Source: Streptomyces endocoffeicus (GTDB taxonomy: Bacteria > Actinomycetota > Actinomycetes > Streptomycetales > Streptomycetaceae). From it: a stretch of 64,000 nt of DNA. This document shows positions 1 to 8,219 of this stretch, piece by piece (position 1 is the first letter of the stretch; each line of letters opens with the position of its first letter). The stretch covers positions 95,971-159,970 of the forward strand of contig NZ_JAERRG010000025.1 of NCBI RefSeq assembly GCF_016741935.1, read 5' to 3'. The translations under genes and the position numbers were made by a program. Under the pieces are notes generated by a model. It searched no databases and was not told where the DNA came from. It saw nothing but the letters and a program-made list of their open reading frames with translations.

Positions 1-177
1 CGCAACCTCTCGCCGTTCGTGTGGGCGGGCAAGCAGCGGTGGTTCGCCGAGCCGCCGCACATGCAGGTGTCCATCCTGTTCGTGCCCAGCGATGTCCAGG
101 CGCCCCAGGTGGGGGATGAGCTGGTGGCGCATCTGCGGCACACCACGACGCAGTTCGACCGGCTGCTCGACCGCTGA
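1..177 (+). CDS. C-terminal fragment of an unidentified protein
   Basis: An open frame runs from the first base of the window to a TGA at 175-177 and gives 58 residues ending in QFDRLLDR. Base composition is typical of neighbouring genes and no start is visible, so the gene begins upstream of the window. The fragment has no membrane segment and no motif I can assign. It lies convergent to the mannosyltransferase gene with about 35 bases between them. The upstream sequence would be needed to name it. Confidence 0.6.
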   Translation, partial: RNLSPFVWAGKQRWFAEPPHMQVSILFVPSDVQAPQVGDELVAHLRHTTTQFDRLLDR

Positions 178-211
178 ACCCACACCACCGGGAGGGGCTC
201 CCGTCCGGGGC

Positions 212-1705
212 TCACTCCCGGTGGACGCCCCAGTCCACCAGCGCCGCGCCCTCATAGCGGGAAGCGCGCCGCGCCTCTCCCAGCACGAACGCGTCCGGGG
301 CCCGGTCCAGCACGCCTCCTCCGGGGTCGTCCGACCCGTCCCGGCGCACCGGGTCCCGCTCCGGCACCAGCGCGTCCCGGATGATCAGGGCGCACAGATA
401 GAGCGTCCCCAGCAGATGCACGGCGATCGCCAGCTGATAGCCCTCCGCGGGCAGCCCCCGGTGCTGGTCGCCGCTGCCCGTGTACGCGAGGTACATCCAG
501 ATCCCCAGGAAGTACATGACCTCGCACGCCTGCCAGACCAGGAAGTCCCGCCAGCGCGGCCTGGCCAGTGCGGCCAGCGGGATCAGCCACAGCACGTACT
601 GCGGTGAGTAGACCTTGTTGGTGAGCACGAACGCCGCGACGATCAGGAAGGACAGCTGGGCCAGGCGCGGACGGCGCGGGGCGCACAGGGCGAGCGCCGC
701 CACTCCGACGCAGGCCAGGAGCATCAGCACGGTCCCGTAGGTGTTGACGTCCGCCAGGGAGTTCCCGGTGCGCTGGGAGATGATCAGCCACACGGAGCCG
801 AAGTCCACGGGGCGCTCCTGGCTGAAGGTGTAGAACGTCTTCCAGCCGTCGCGGATGTGCAGTCCGCCCTGCGTGCTGACCATCACGGGCAGGTTCACCA
901 CGAGCCAGGCGGCCAGGGCTCCGCCCGCGGCCGCCCAGAAGGCGCGCAGCCGCCCCGCCCGCAGGCAGAGCACCAGCAGCGGACCGAGCAGCAGCCCGGG
1001 GTAGAGCTTCGCGGCCGTCGCGAGCCCCAGCAGCACACCGGCGGCCAGCGGGCGGCTGCGGGACCACATCAGCAGGGCGGCGGCCGTAAGGGCGACGGCG
1101 AACAGGTCCCAGTTGATGGTGGCCGTGAGCGCGAAGGCCGGGGCCAGGGCGACCAGCAGCGCGTCCCAGGGGCGGCGGCGGTGCGTACGGGCCACACAGA
1201 CCGCGATGACCGCGGTGCAGACCATCAGCATGCCCGCGTTGACCAGCCAGTAGATCTGCTCGCGGTCCTGGATGGAGCCGCCGTGCGGGGTCATCCAGGA
1301 GGCGACCTCCATGAAGAGGCCGGTGAGGACCGGATACTCCAGGTACTGCATCCCGCCCGAGACGTTGTCCGGTATCCGGTCGAAGTACGGCACGAGGTCG
1401 AGGGCGAAACCGCGGCCGTTGTAGAGGTGCGGTATGTCGGAGTAGCAGGCGTGGGTGTACTGGGCGGTGGCCCCGTAGAACCAGCCGCCGTCGTAACACG
1501 GCATCTTCTGCACCATGCCCAGGGCGAACATGCCGATGGCGACGATCGCCACGATCCGCACGGGGGTCCACCAGCTCGTGCCGAGCAGGGCCCGGCGCCC
1601 GGTCGGCCCACCGATCAGCTCGCTGCCGGCCGCGGCCACCGGGTCCTCGGAGGTCGGCCTGACGGGCTGGGCCTGTGGGTCCTCGCGCACGCTCATGGCC
1701 CCCAT
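212..1705 (-). CDS. GT87-family (DUF2029) membrane mannosyltransferase
   Basis: Predicted polytopic GT-C glycosyltransferase of about 495 residues with some ten hydrophobic segments. Family-type signatures are visible: an EYP loop motif (LEYPVLTG) near residue 125, a TINWDLFAVAL helix and an AAKLYPGLLLGP segment in mid-protein. Actinobacterial GT87 enzymes use polyprenyl-phosphate mannose on the outer face of the membrane to build mannosylated lipids or polysaccharides; the acceptor here is unknown. Two in-frame ATG codons are possible starts. The one at 1696 (MSVREDP) has the better purine-rich ribosome-binding sequence, so residues 1-3 of the longer form are doubtful. The last ~55 residues are hydrophilic. 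Confidence 0.85.
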   Translation of the reverse strand: MGAMSVREDPQAQPVRPTSEDPVAAAGSELIGGPTGRRALLGTSWWTPVRIVAIVAIGMFALGMVQKMPCYDGGWFYGATAQYTHACYSDIPHLYNGRGFALDLVPYFDRIPDNVSGGMQYLEYPVLTGLFMEVASWMTPHGGSIQDREQIYWLVNAGMLMVCTAVIAVCVARTHRRRPWDALLVALAPAFALTATINWDLFAVALTAAALLMWSRSRPLAAGVLLGLATAAKLYPGLLLGPLLVLCLRAGRLRAFWAAAGGALAAWLVVNLPVMVSTQGGLHIRDGWKTFYTFSQERPVDFGSVWLIISQRTGNSLADVNTYGTVLMLLACVGVAALALCAPRRPRLAQLSFLIVAAFVLTNKVYSPQYVLWLIPLAALARPRWRDFLVWQACEVMYFLGIWMYLAYTGSGDQHRGLPAEGYQLAIAVHLLGTLYLCALIIRDALVPERDPVRRDGSDDPGGGVLDRAPDAFVLGEARRASRYEGAALVDWGVHRE

Positions 1706-1839
1706 CCTGCCGTACGAGCCTCTGCGGAGGAGTCAGGACCGCCCCAGCGGCCGCTGAGCGCGCCGCGGACGCCGGGCGGGGCTCCGAGTCGGGGAGAGGC
1801 GTACCAGAGGCGCAGAGAGCCGTCCAGGGCCTGGAACGG

Positions 1840-1881
1840 CGCCGGCCGCGCCGGAGCGGGTTCGCTCCGGCGCGGCCGGCG
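1840..1881 (-). terminator. strong GC hairpin terminator downstream of the PBP gene
   Basis: A perfect 19-bp inverted repeat (1840-1858 with 1863-1881) surrounds a four-base loop. It lies 30 bases past the stop codon of the minus-strand penicillin-binding protein gene and upstream of the mannosyltransferase, so the two genes are probably separate transcripts. There is no U-tract, as is usual in Streptomyces. Confidence 0.8.
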
Positions 1882-1911
1882 AGGGGTGAACGGGTCGTAC
1901 GGGACCGCGGG

Positions 1912-4590
1912 CTATTCCTTCCTGCGGGTCCCGGACGGGCCGCCGAATATGCCACCGGGGCCGCCCGGATCATCCGTGGTCGGCGACGTGGACGGCCCTC
2001 CCGGACCGCCGTTCGCGCCACCGTTCTGGTTGCCGCCGTTCCCGTTACCGCCGTTGTCGTTGCACTTCAGGTCCAGCGGGTCACAGGTGTCCGTCGGGGT
2101 CGGGCTGCCGGACGGCGACTCCGAGGGGGACTCCGACGGAGATTCCGAAGGCGACTCCGACGGGGTCTCGGTCGGCTTCTCCGTCGTCGGGGTCGGGCTC
2201 GGGCTCGCATCCTCGCCGAAGATCTTCTGGCCGATCGGAGTGGCCACGGGGAAGGCCTTGGCCGGCTTGCCCCTCAGCGCGCCGCGCATGTAGTCGGCCC
2301 AGATCTGCGCCGGGAACGACGCACCGTGGATCGACTCCTGACCGCCCACACCGCGCATGGACAGGAACTTCTGGCTCTTGGCCTGGTCGTTCACACGCCA
2401 CATGCCGATCGCCGTGGACAGCTGCGGGGTGTAGCCGGAGAACCAGGCCGACTTGTTCTCGTCGGTGGTTCCGGTCTTGCCCGCGGCCGGACGGCCGATC
2501 TGCGCCGAGGTGCCGGTGCCGCGCTGGACCACGTTCTCCAGGACGTCGGTGACGTTGTTCGCCACGTTCGAGTCGAAGGCCCGCTTGACCTTGGCCTCTT
2601 CCTTGTGGTCGTAGACGGTGCCGGCCTTGTCCTCGACCCGCTCGACCGAGTACGGATCGGCCTGCTGGCCGCTGGCCGCGAAGGTCGCGTACGCCCCGGC
2701 GAGCCGGATGGCGCTGGGCGCGGAGGTGCCGAGCGAGAAGGTCGGGGTGATGGAGGCGAGCTGCTCCTTGCTGAGGCCCGCGGCCAGGGCCGCGCCCCGC
2801 ACCTTGTCGGTGCCGACGTCCATGCCGAGCTGGATGAACGGGGTGTTCACCGAGAACTGCATCGCGGTGCGGAGACTGATCTTGCCCTTGTCCTCGTCAC
2901 CGTCGTTGCTCTGGTGCCACTCCTTGCCGTCCTTGTCGTGCCAGACGGTCCCGTCGTAGTCCCGCAGGGTCACCTTGTTGTCGCCGTTGTAGACGGACTT
3001 CGGCGAGACCAGGGTGCGCTCGGAATCGGGTTGCTCCCGTGGCCCCTTCGGATCGCGGACACCGTCGGTCATCGCGGCGGCCAGCACGAAGGGCTTGAAG
3101 GTCGAGCCCACCTGGACGCCGGTGTAGTCCGCGTTGTTGCGATAGTGCTCCAGCGCGTCCTTACCGCCGTAGATGGCGAGGATCTTGCCCGTCTTGGGCT
3201 CCACCGAAGCGCCGCCGAACTGGACGTGTTTGTCCACTTCGCGCTCCTTCGGCTTGATGTTCGCCTTATAGACCTTCCCGACCGACTTGGTCAGCTCGTC
3301 GACCTTGCTCCGATCGAAGGTGGTGTGGATCTGATAGCCACCCTTGTCCAGTTTGCTCTTGCTGATACCGGTGTTGGCGACGATGTAGTTGTCGGCGAGG
3401 TCGGTGAGATAGCCGATCTGGCCCTGCTTGTTCGTCGCCACCTTCGGATCCCGCGGCATCGGGAACTGCTTGGTGATCCACTGCTGGCTCTCGGTCTTGG
3501 ACATCCGGCTCACGGCGGCCTCACGCCGGAGGATCCACTCCCAGCGGTCCTTGGCCCGCTGGGTGTTGGCCTCCTTGGTGGCGGCGGCGCCGTAGCCGCC
3601 GTTGGGGTCGTAGAGGTTCGGACCGTTGAGCGTGGAAGCCAGGAAGGCGCTCTGGCTCGGCGTCAGGTCCTCGCAGTCCCGGTCGTAGTACGCACGGGCC
3701 GCCGCCTGGCAGCCGTAGGCGCCACGTCCGTAGTACGCGGTGTTGAGGTACCCCGCGAGGATCTCGTCCTTATCCATATCCAGTCCGACCTTGACTGAAA
3801 TGAAAAGTTCCTTGACCTTACGCGTGACGGTCTGCGACTGGTCCAGGTATGTGTTCTTCACATACTGCTGAGTGATGGTCGAACCACTCTGAGTCGCGCC
3901 ACCCTTGGCCATGTTGACGACCGCACGGGCGATACCCATCGGGTCGACGCCGCTGTCGTCGTAGAAGCTGGCGTTCTCCGCGGAGATCACCGCGTTCTGC
4001 ATGGACTTGGGGATCTTGCTGAGGGGGACGATCTGCCGGTTGAGGTCACCACCGCCGGAGACCACCATCTGCTTGCCATCCGCCCAGTAGTAGACGTTCT
4101 TCTGGGTCTGGGACGCGGCCTGGGCGCTGGGGACCTGCACCAGCCACAGCCCTATGCCGACGGCGCCGAGAAGCACCGCGAAGAAGAAGAGGAAGGTGCC
4201 CGTCACCAGTTTCCAGGACGGGACCCAGCGCCGGCCCCCCGACTTACCCGCGCGCGGGTAATCGATGAAGCGCTTCTTACCAGGAGGCCCATCGCCCCCC
4301 GGGCCACGGCCGCCGCCGGTCCCCCGGCGGCCGCCTCCGCGACCGCCGGGACCCGCGCCGGCCGCGCTCGGATCGGCTCCTCCTCTACGGCCACCACTGC
4401 GTTGGGCGGCACGGCGGGCCGCCGCGCGGCCACCGTAAGGGCGCTCTTCCCCCTGCGGGGTGGCGCCCGACCCGGCTGCGGCGTTGTGCGTCGGTGCTGC
4501 GCGGCGGCCGGACGACTGCTGTCCGGCTCGCCGGGCCGCTGCTCGTCCGCCGCCTTGGGGTTGCGGCGGCTTGCGACGGTGCTCGCTCAT
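1912..4590 (-). CDS. class A penicillin-binding protein (transglycosylase/transpeptidase)
   Basis: Bifunctional peptidoglycan synthase of 892 residues. An Arg/Ala-rich cytoplasmic tail (1-125) precedes one membrane helix (about 128-150). A GT51 transglycosylase domain follows, with the catalytic Glu in AENASFYD near 205 and the conserved STITQQYVKN. The penicillin-binding domain has the STFK serine near 496, an SVN motif and GGKTGTT near 705. The C terminus is a low-complexity TPTTEKPTETPSES-type tail ending in Gly/Asn repeats, presumably extracellular. The ATG at 4590 (MSEHRRKP) is chosen because GAGGAG lies about 12 bases upstream; longer readings would cross the promoter area. It is divergent from the PadR gene and followed by a strong terminator. 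Confidence 0.93.
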   Translation of the reverse strand: MSEHRRKPPQPQGGGRAAARRAGQQSSGRRAAPTHNAAAGSGATPQGEERPYGGRAAARRAAQRSGGRRGGADPSAAGAGPGGRGGGRRGTGGGRGPGGDGPPGKKRFIDYPRAGKSGGRRWVPSWKLVTGTFLFFFAVLLGAVGIGLWLVQVPSAQAASQTQKNVYYWADGKQMVVSGGGDLNRQIVPLSKIPKSMQNAVISAENASFYDDSGVDPMGIARAVVNMAKGGATQSGSTITQQYVKNTYLDQSQTVTRKVKELFISVKVGLDMDKDEILAGYLNTAYYGRGAYGCQAAARAYYDRDCEDLTPSQSAFLASTLNGPNLYDPNGGYGAAATKEANTQRAKDRWEWILRREAAVSRMSKTESQQWITKQFPMPRDPKVATNKQGQIGYLTDLADNYIVANTGISKSKLDKGGYQIHTTFDRSKVDELTKSVGKVYKANIKPKEREVDKHVQFGGASVEPKTGKILAIYGGKDALEHYRNNADYTGVQVGSTFKPFVLAAAMTDGVRDPKGPREQPDSERTLVSPKSVYNGDNKVTLRDYDGTVWHDKDGKEWHQSNDGDEDKGKISLRTAMQFSVNTPFIQLGMDVGTDKVRGAALAAGLSKEQLASITPTFSLGTSAPSAIRLAGAYATFAASGQQADPYSVERVEDKAGTVYDHKEEAKVKRAFDSNVANNVTDVLENVVQRGTGTSAQIGRPAAGKTGTTDENKSAWFSGYTPQLSTAIGMWRVNDQAKSQKFLSMRGVGGQESIHGASFPAQIWADYMRGALRGKPAKAFPVATPIGQKIFGEDASPSPTPTTEKPTETPSESPSESPSESPSESPSGSPTPTDTCDPLDLKCNDNGGNGNGGNQNGGANGGPGGPSTSPTTDDPGGPGGIFGGPSGTRRKE

Positions 4591-4854
4591 GGAACGACTT
4601 CTCCTCGGGCAGGCGCTATCGCCTGAAAGCGGCAGATGGCTTCCGGTCCCCCCAATGTGCGATCCGGTCGCACCAGGCAACCGGACGCACTGCATCCGGG
4701 ACGAGGACGCATCGCGGCGTCACTTGGTTCCCATAGGTCTGCATGGCGAACAGAGTACGCACGGTCAAAACCCGCCCAGCCGCCACCTTCACTCCATAAC
4801 CGTCAGATTGAGTGTCTCGAATTGGTGATGTGACGGCGTTCACCGTGGTCCCTC

Positions 4855-4883
4855 TTGTCCCTTCCCGCGCACGGTTCTATCGT
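4855..4883 (+). promoter_or_regulatory. promoter of the PadR gene
   Basis: TTGTCC at 4855-4860 and TATCGT at 4878-4883 are separated by exactly 17 bases, a good match to a Streptomyces vegetative promoter. The expected start site falls inside the palindromic operator just downstream, which fits autorepression. The rest of the 4591-4947 intergenic region must also carry the PBP promoter; I see no clear match for it. Confidence 0.55.
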
Positions 4884-4886
4884 CTG

Positions 4887-4907
4887 GATGTATCGAGTCG
4901 ATACATC
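4887..4907. promoter_or_regulatory. PadR-type operator, perfect 21-bp palindrome
   Basis: The sequence is a perfect inverted repeat of 10-bp arms around a single G, with outer GATGTAT and ATACATC half sites. Known PadR-family operators contain ATGT and ACAT separated by about 8-10 bases, and both elements are present here. It lies 40 bases upstream of the PadR start codon and just after the -10 element. Confidence 0.75.
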
Positions 4908-4947
4908 AGCTCGACATAGCGGGCCCGGAGGAGAGGAGAGGCGGGGA

Positions 4948-5658
4948 ATGAGCAGACGCTCAGGCGTCCTGGAGTTCGCCGTTCTCGGCCTGCTGCGCGA
5001 GTCACCGATGCACGGATACGAGCTGCGGAAGCGGCTCAACACCTCGCTCGGGGTGTTCCGCGCGTTCAGCTACGGCAGCCTCTATCCCTGCCTCAAGACG
5101 CTGGTCGGCAACGGCTGGTTGATCGAGGAATCCGGCAGCGCCTCCCAGGACGCTCTCGCGGCGCCCCTCTCCGGCCGCCGGGCGAAGATCGTCTACCGGC
5201 TCACGGCGGCGGGGAAGGAGCGGTTCGAAGAGCTGCTCTCCCACACCGGGCCGGACGCCTGGGAGGACGAGCACTTCGGCGTCCGGTTCGCCTTCTTCGG
5301 CCAGACGTCACGAGACGTTCGGATGCGGGTGCTGGAGGGGCGGCGCAGCCGCCTGGAGGAGCGCCTGGACAAGATGCGCGCCGCCATGGCCCGTACCCGC
5401 GAGCGCCTGGACGACTACACCCTCGAGCTGCAGCGACACGGGATGGAGTCGGTGGAGCGCGAGGTGCGCTGGCTGAATGAGCTGATCGAGAGCGAGCGGG
5501 CCGGGCGCGATCGGCGCGACGGCACCGCCGGGCAGGGCCGGACGACCGAGCGGGACGAGGACCGGCCGCCACAGCAGGACCAGTCAGAAGATGCGGACGG
5601 CCCGCCCCGGCACCGGGGTGGTTCCCGGCCGGATCCGTCCGATGACACCGCCAAGTGA
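4948..5658 (+). CDS. PadR-family transcriptional regulator
   Basis: 236-residue protein. Residues 5-95 form the PadR winged helix (LEFAVLGLLRESPMHGYELR, then SYGSLYPCLKTL). A C-terminal helical dimerisation region (about 110-185, rich in Arg/Glu, containing VEREVRWLNELI) follows, then a charged disordered tail. The ATG at 4948 is preceded by a long GGAGAGGAGAGG ribosome-binding tract. The operator at 4887-4907 suggests it represses its own transcription. Only 49 bases separate it from inositol-phosphate synthase with no terminator, so the two genes are probably co-transcribed and PadR may control inositol supply. Confidence 0.9.
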   Translation: MSRRSGVLEFAVLGLLRESPMHGYELRKRLNTSLGVFRAFSYGSLYPCLKTLVGNGWLIEESGSASQDALAAPLSGRRAKIVYRLTAAGKERFEELLSHTGPDAWEDEHFGVRFAFFGQTSRDVRMRVLEGRRSRLEERLDKMRAAMARTRERLDDYTLELQRHGMESVEREVRWLNELIESERAGRDRRDGTAGQGRTTERDEDRPPQQDQSEDADGPPRHRGGSRPDPSDDTAK

Positions 5659-5707
5659 GGCCCGGCATCCGCGGGGCCTCGTCCAGTACACACAGGGAGC
5701 AACCGGA

Positions 5708-6790
5708 ATGGGTTCGGTTCGTGTAGCCATCGTCGGTGTGGGCAACTGCGCCGCCTCGCTGGTGCAGGGCGTCGAGTACTACAAGGACGCCGACCCGGAC
5801 ACCCGCGTGCCGGGTCTGATGCACGTGCAGTTCGGCGACTACCACGTGAAGGACGTGGAGTTCGTGGCCGCCTTCGACGTGGACGCGAAGAAGGTCGGCC
5901 TGGACCTCGCGGACGCCATCGGCGCCAGCGAGAACAACACCATCAAGATCTGCGACGTGCCGACGGCCGGTGTCACGGTCCAGCGCGGCCACACGCTCGA
6001 CGGACTCGGCAAGTACTACCGCCAGACCATCGACGAGTCCGACGAGACCCCGGTCGACGTCGTCCAGGTCCTCAAGGACAAGCAGGTCGACGTTCTGGTC
6101 TGCTACCTCCCGGTCGGCTCCGACGACGCCGCCAAGTACTACGCCCAGTGCGCCATCGACGCGAAGGTCGCCTTCGTCAACGCGCTCCCGGTCTTCATCG
6201 CCGGCACCAAGGAGTGGGCGGACAAGTTCACCGAGGCCGGGGTGCCGATCGTCGGTGACGACATCAAGTCGCAGGTCGGCGCGACCATCACGCACCGCGT
6301 GATGGCCAAGCTGTTCGAGGACCGGGGCGTCGTCCTGGACCGCACCATGCAGCTGAACGTCGGCGGCAACATGGACTTCAAGAACATGCTCGAGCGGGAG
6401 CGCCTGGAGTCCAAGAAGATCTCCAAGACCCAGGCCGTCACCTCCCAGATCCCCGACCGCGACCTGGGCGCCGACAACGTCCACATCGGCCCCTCGGACT
6501 ACGTGGCCTGGCTGGACGACCGCAAGTGGGCCTATGTCCGTCTGGAGGGCCGCGCGTTCGGCGATGTCCCGCTGAACCTGGAGTACAAGCTCGAGGTGTG
6601 GGACTCCCCGAACTCCGCGGGTGTCATCATCGACGCCCTGCGCGCCGCGAAGATCGCCAAGGACCGCGGCATCGGCGGCCCGATCCTCTCGGCCTCCTCG
6701 TACTTCATGAAGTCGCCTCCGGTGCAGTACTTCGACAACGAGGCGCGGGAGAACGTGGAGATGTTCATCAGGGGCGAGGTCGAGCGCTGA
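5708..6790 (+). CDS. ino1: inositol-3-phosphate synthase
   Basis: Converts glucose 6-phosphate to myo-inositol 3-phosphate with bound NAD. In actinobacteria this is the entry to phosphatidylinositol and mycothiol. The 360 residues match the short actinobacterial form. The N-terminal VAIVGVGNCAASLVQG is the Rossmann dinucleotide loop, and the conserved GDDIKSQVGAT and NVGGNMDFKNML segments surround the active site. The ATG at 5708 has GGGAG about 10 bases upstream. It follows the PadR gene closely and ends at a strong hairpin. Confidence 0.96.
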   Translation: MGSVRVAIVGVGNCAASLVQGVEYYKDADPDTRVPGLMHVQFGDYHVKDVEFVAAFDVDAKKVGLDLADAIGASENNTIKICDVPTAGVTVQRGHTLDGLGKYYRQTIDESDETPVDVVQVLKDKQVDVLVCYLPVGSDDAAKYYAQCAIDAKVAFVNALPVFIAGTKEWADKFTEAGVPIVGDDIKSQVGATITHRVMAKLFEDRGVVLDRTMQLNVGGNMDFKNMLERERLESKKISKTQAVTSQIPDRDLGADNVHIGPSDYVAWLDDRKWAYVRLEGRAFGDVPLNLEYKLEVWDSPNSAGVIIDALRAAKIAKDRGIGGPILSASSYFMKSPPVQYFDNEARENVEMFIRGEVER

Positions 6791-6820
6791 AGCGCCATGC
6801 GCTGATTCCCGCCGCGTGAT

Positions 6821-6855
6821 CACGGGCCTCCGGGTAATCCACCCGGAGGCCCGTG
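6821..6855 (+). terminator. terminator after ino1
   Basis: Perfect 15-bp stem (6821-6835 with 6841-6855) with a five-base AATCC loop, 30 bases after the ino1 stop. It ends 20 bases before the MFS start codon, so the MFS gene probably needs its own promoter or depends on read-through. Confidence 0.8.
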
Positions 6856-6875
6856 TGGTGTGTGAGGCTGACGCC

Positions 6876-8213
6876 ATGCCTGTTGTGCGTGATCTCCGCG
6901 TACTGCTGCAACTGCGGGACTTCCGCCGCCTCCTGGCCATCCGGCTGCTGTCCCAGTCGGCCGACGGCGTCTACCAGGTGGCGCTCGCCACCTATGTGGT
7001 CTTCTCCCCGGAGAAGGAGACCTCCGCCGCGGCCATCGCCTCCGCCATGGCCGTCCTGCTGCTCCCCTACTCCCTGCTCGGCCCCTTCGCCGGGGTGCTG
7101 CTGGACCGCTGGCGCCGGCGGCAGGTGCTGCTCTACGGCAATCTGCTGCGCTCGGGACTGGCCGTCGGAACCGCCGTGCTGGTGCTGGGCCAGGTGCCGG
7201 AGTGGCTCTTCTATGTCTCGGCCCTGTCGGTGACGGCCGTCAACCGCTTTGTGCTGGCCGGCCTTTCGGCGGCCCTGCCCCGGGTCGTGGACAGCCAGGA
7301 GCGTCTGGTCATGGCCAACTCCCTCTCACCCACCGCCGGAACGCTCGCAGCCACGGCCGGGGGAAGCCTCGCCTTCATCGTCCGGCTGTCGGGCCCCGGA
7401 GGCACCTCCTCGGACGCGCTGGTCGTCCTGGTGGGCGCCGCGCTCTATCTCATCGCCGGGCTCACGGCACTGCTGATGGCACCGGGTCTACTGGGGCCGG
7501 ATCCCGCGGCCCTTCAGCCCCGCCTCTCCGCGGCCCTGATGAGCACCGCGCGGGGCCTGGTCGCTGGCGTACGCCATCTGCTGGAGCGCCGGGATCCCAC
7601 CGTGGCGCTGACCGCGATGACGCTGATGCGCTTCTGCTACGGCGCGCTCACGGTGACGGTGCTGATGCTCTGCCGCTACGCATGGGCCGACACCGAGTCT
7701 CAGGGACTCGCGCTTCTGGGACTGGCCGTCGGCGTCTCGGGGGCGGGCTTCTTCGCGGCGGCCGTGATCACACCATGGGCGGTGGCCCGGCTCGGGGCCC
7801 GTTCGACCTCCCAGCCGGACGGCCGGCTCTCCTGGGTGATGGTGTGCGCGGGGAGCGCGGCCCTCCTGGAGCCGGGGCTCGGACTGCCCTTCGAGCCCGC
7901 TCCCACGCTGATCGCCGCGTTCGTCCTCGGGCTGGTCACCCAGGGCGCCAAGATCGCCACTGACACCGTGGTGCAGTCCGCCATCGCCGATGACTTCCGC
8001 GGGCGGATCTTCTCCCTCTACGACGTGCTGTTCAATGTCGCCTTCGTAGGAGCCGCGGCGGTCGCCGCGGTGATACTGCCACCGGACGGCAGATCGGCCA
8101 CACTGCTGATCTGTGTGGCGCTGCTCTACGCGGCCACCGCGCTCCTGGTGAGGTTTCACGTGAAACATGACCGGCAGAGCGCCAAGCAGGTCGATGTTTC
8201 ACGTGAAACGTGA
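6876..8213 (+). CDS. MFS transporter
   Basis: 445-residue major facilitator superfamily permease with about 12 predicted membrane helices. The loop between helices 2 and 3 carries a Gly/Asp/Arg-rich stretch (GPFAGVLLDRWRRRQVLL), the family's motif A. The sequence resembles drug or macrolide exporters of the MefA/tetracycline type; the substrate is not evident. The ATG at 6876 has GAGG upstream. The last 20 codons contain two perfect parS sites, so the C terminus reads VRFHVKH...DVSRET. It converges on cca with only six bases between stop codons. Confidence 0.85.
   Translation: MPVVRDLRVLLQLRDFRRLLAIRLLSQSADGVYQVALATYVVFSPEKETSAAAIASAMAVLLLPYSLLGPFAGVLLDRWRRRQVLLYGNLLRSGLAVGTAVLVLGQVPEWLFYVSALSVTAVNRFVLAGLSAALPRVVDSQERLVMANSLSPTAGTLAATAGGSLAFIVRLSGPGGTSSDALVVLVGAALYLIAGLTALLMAPGLLGPDPAALQPRLSAALMSTARGLVAGVRHLLERRDPTVALTAMTLMRFCYGALTVTVLMLCRYAWADTESQGLALLGLAVGVSGAGFFAAAVITPWAVARLGARSTSQPDGRLSWVMVCAGSAALLEPGLGLPFEPAPTLIAAFVLGLVTQGAKIATDTVVQSAIADDFRGRIFSLYDVLFNVAFVGAAAVAAVILPPDGRSATLLICVALLYAATALLVRFHVKHDRQSAKQVDVSRET
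8153..8166. other. parS: parS site 1 (perfect)
   Basis: GTTTCACGTGAAAC, identical to the Streptomyces ParB-binding centromere consensus, located inside the 3' end of the MFS gene, where it is read as FHVK. Its distance to the next site is 43 bp. Confidence 0.95.
8196..8209. other. parS: parS site 2 (perfect)
   Basis: GTTTCACGTGAAAC overlapping the last codons of the MFS gene, where it is read as VSRET followed directly by the stop codon. It is paired with the site 43 bp upstream. Confidence 0.95.
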
Positions 8214-8219
8214 GGGGGC

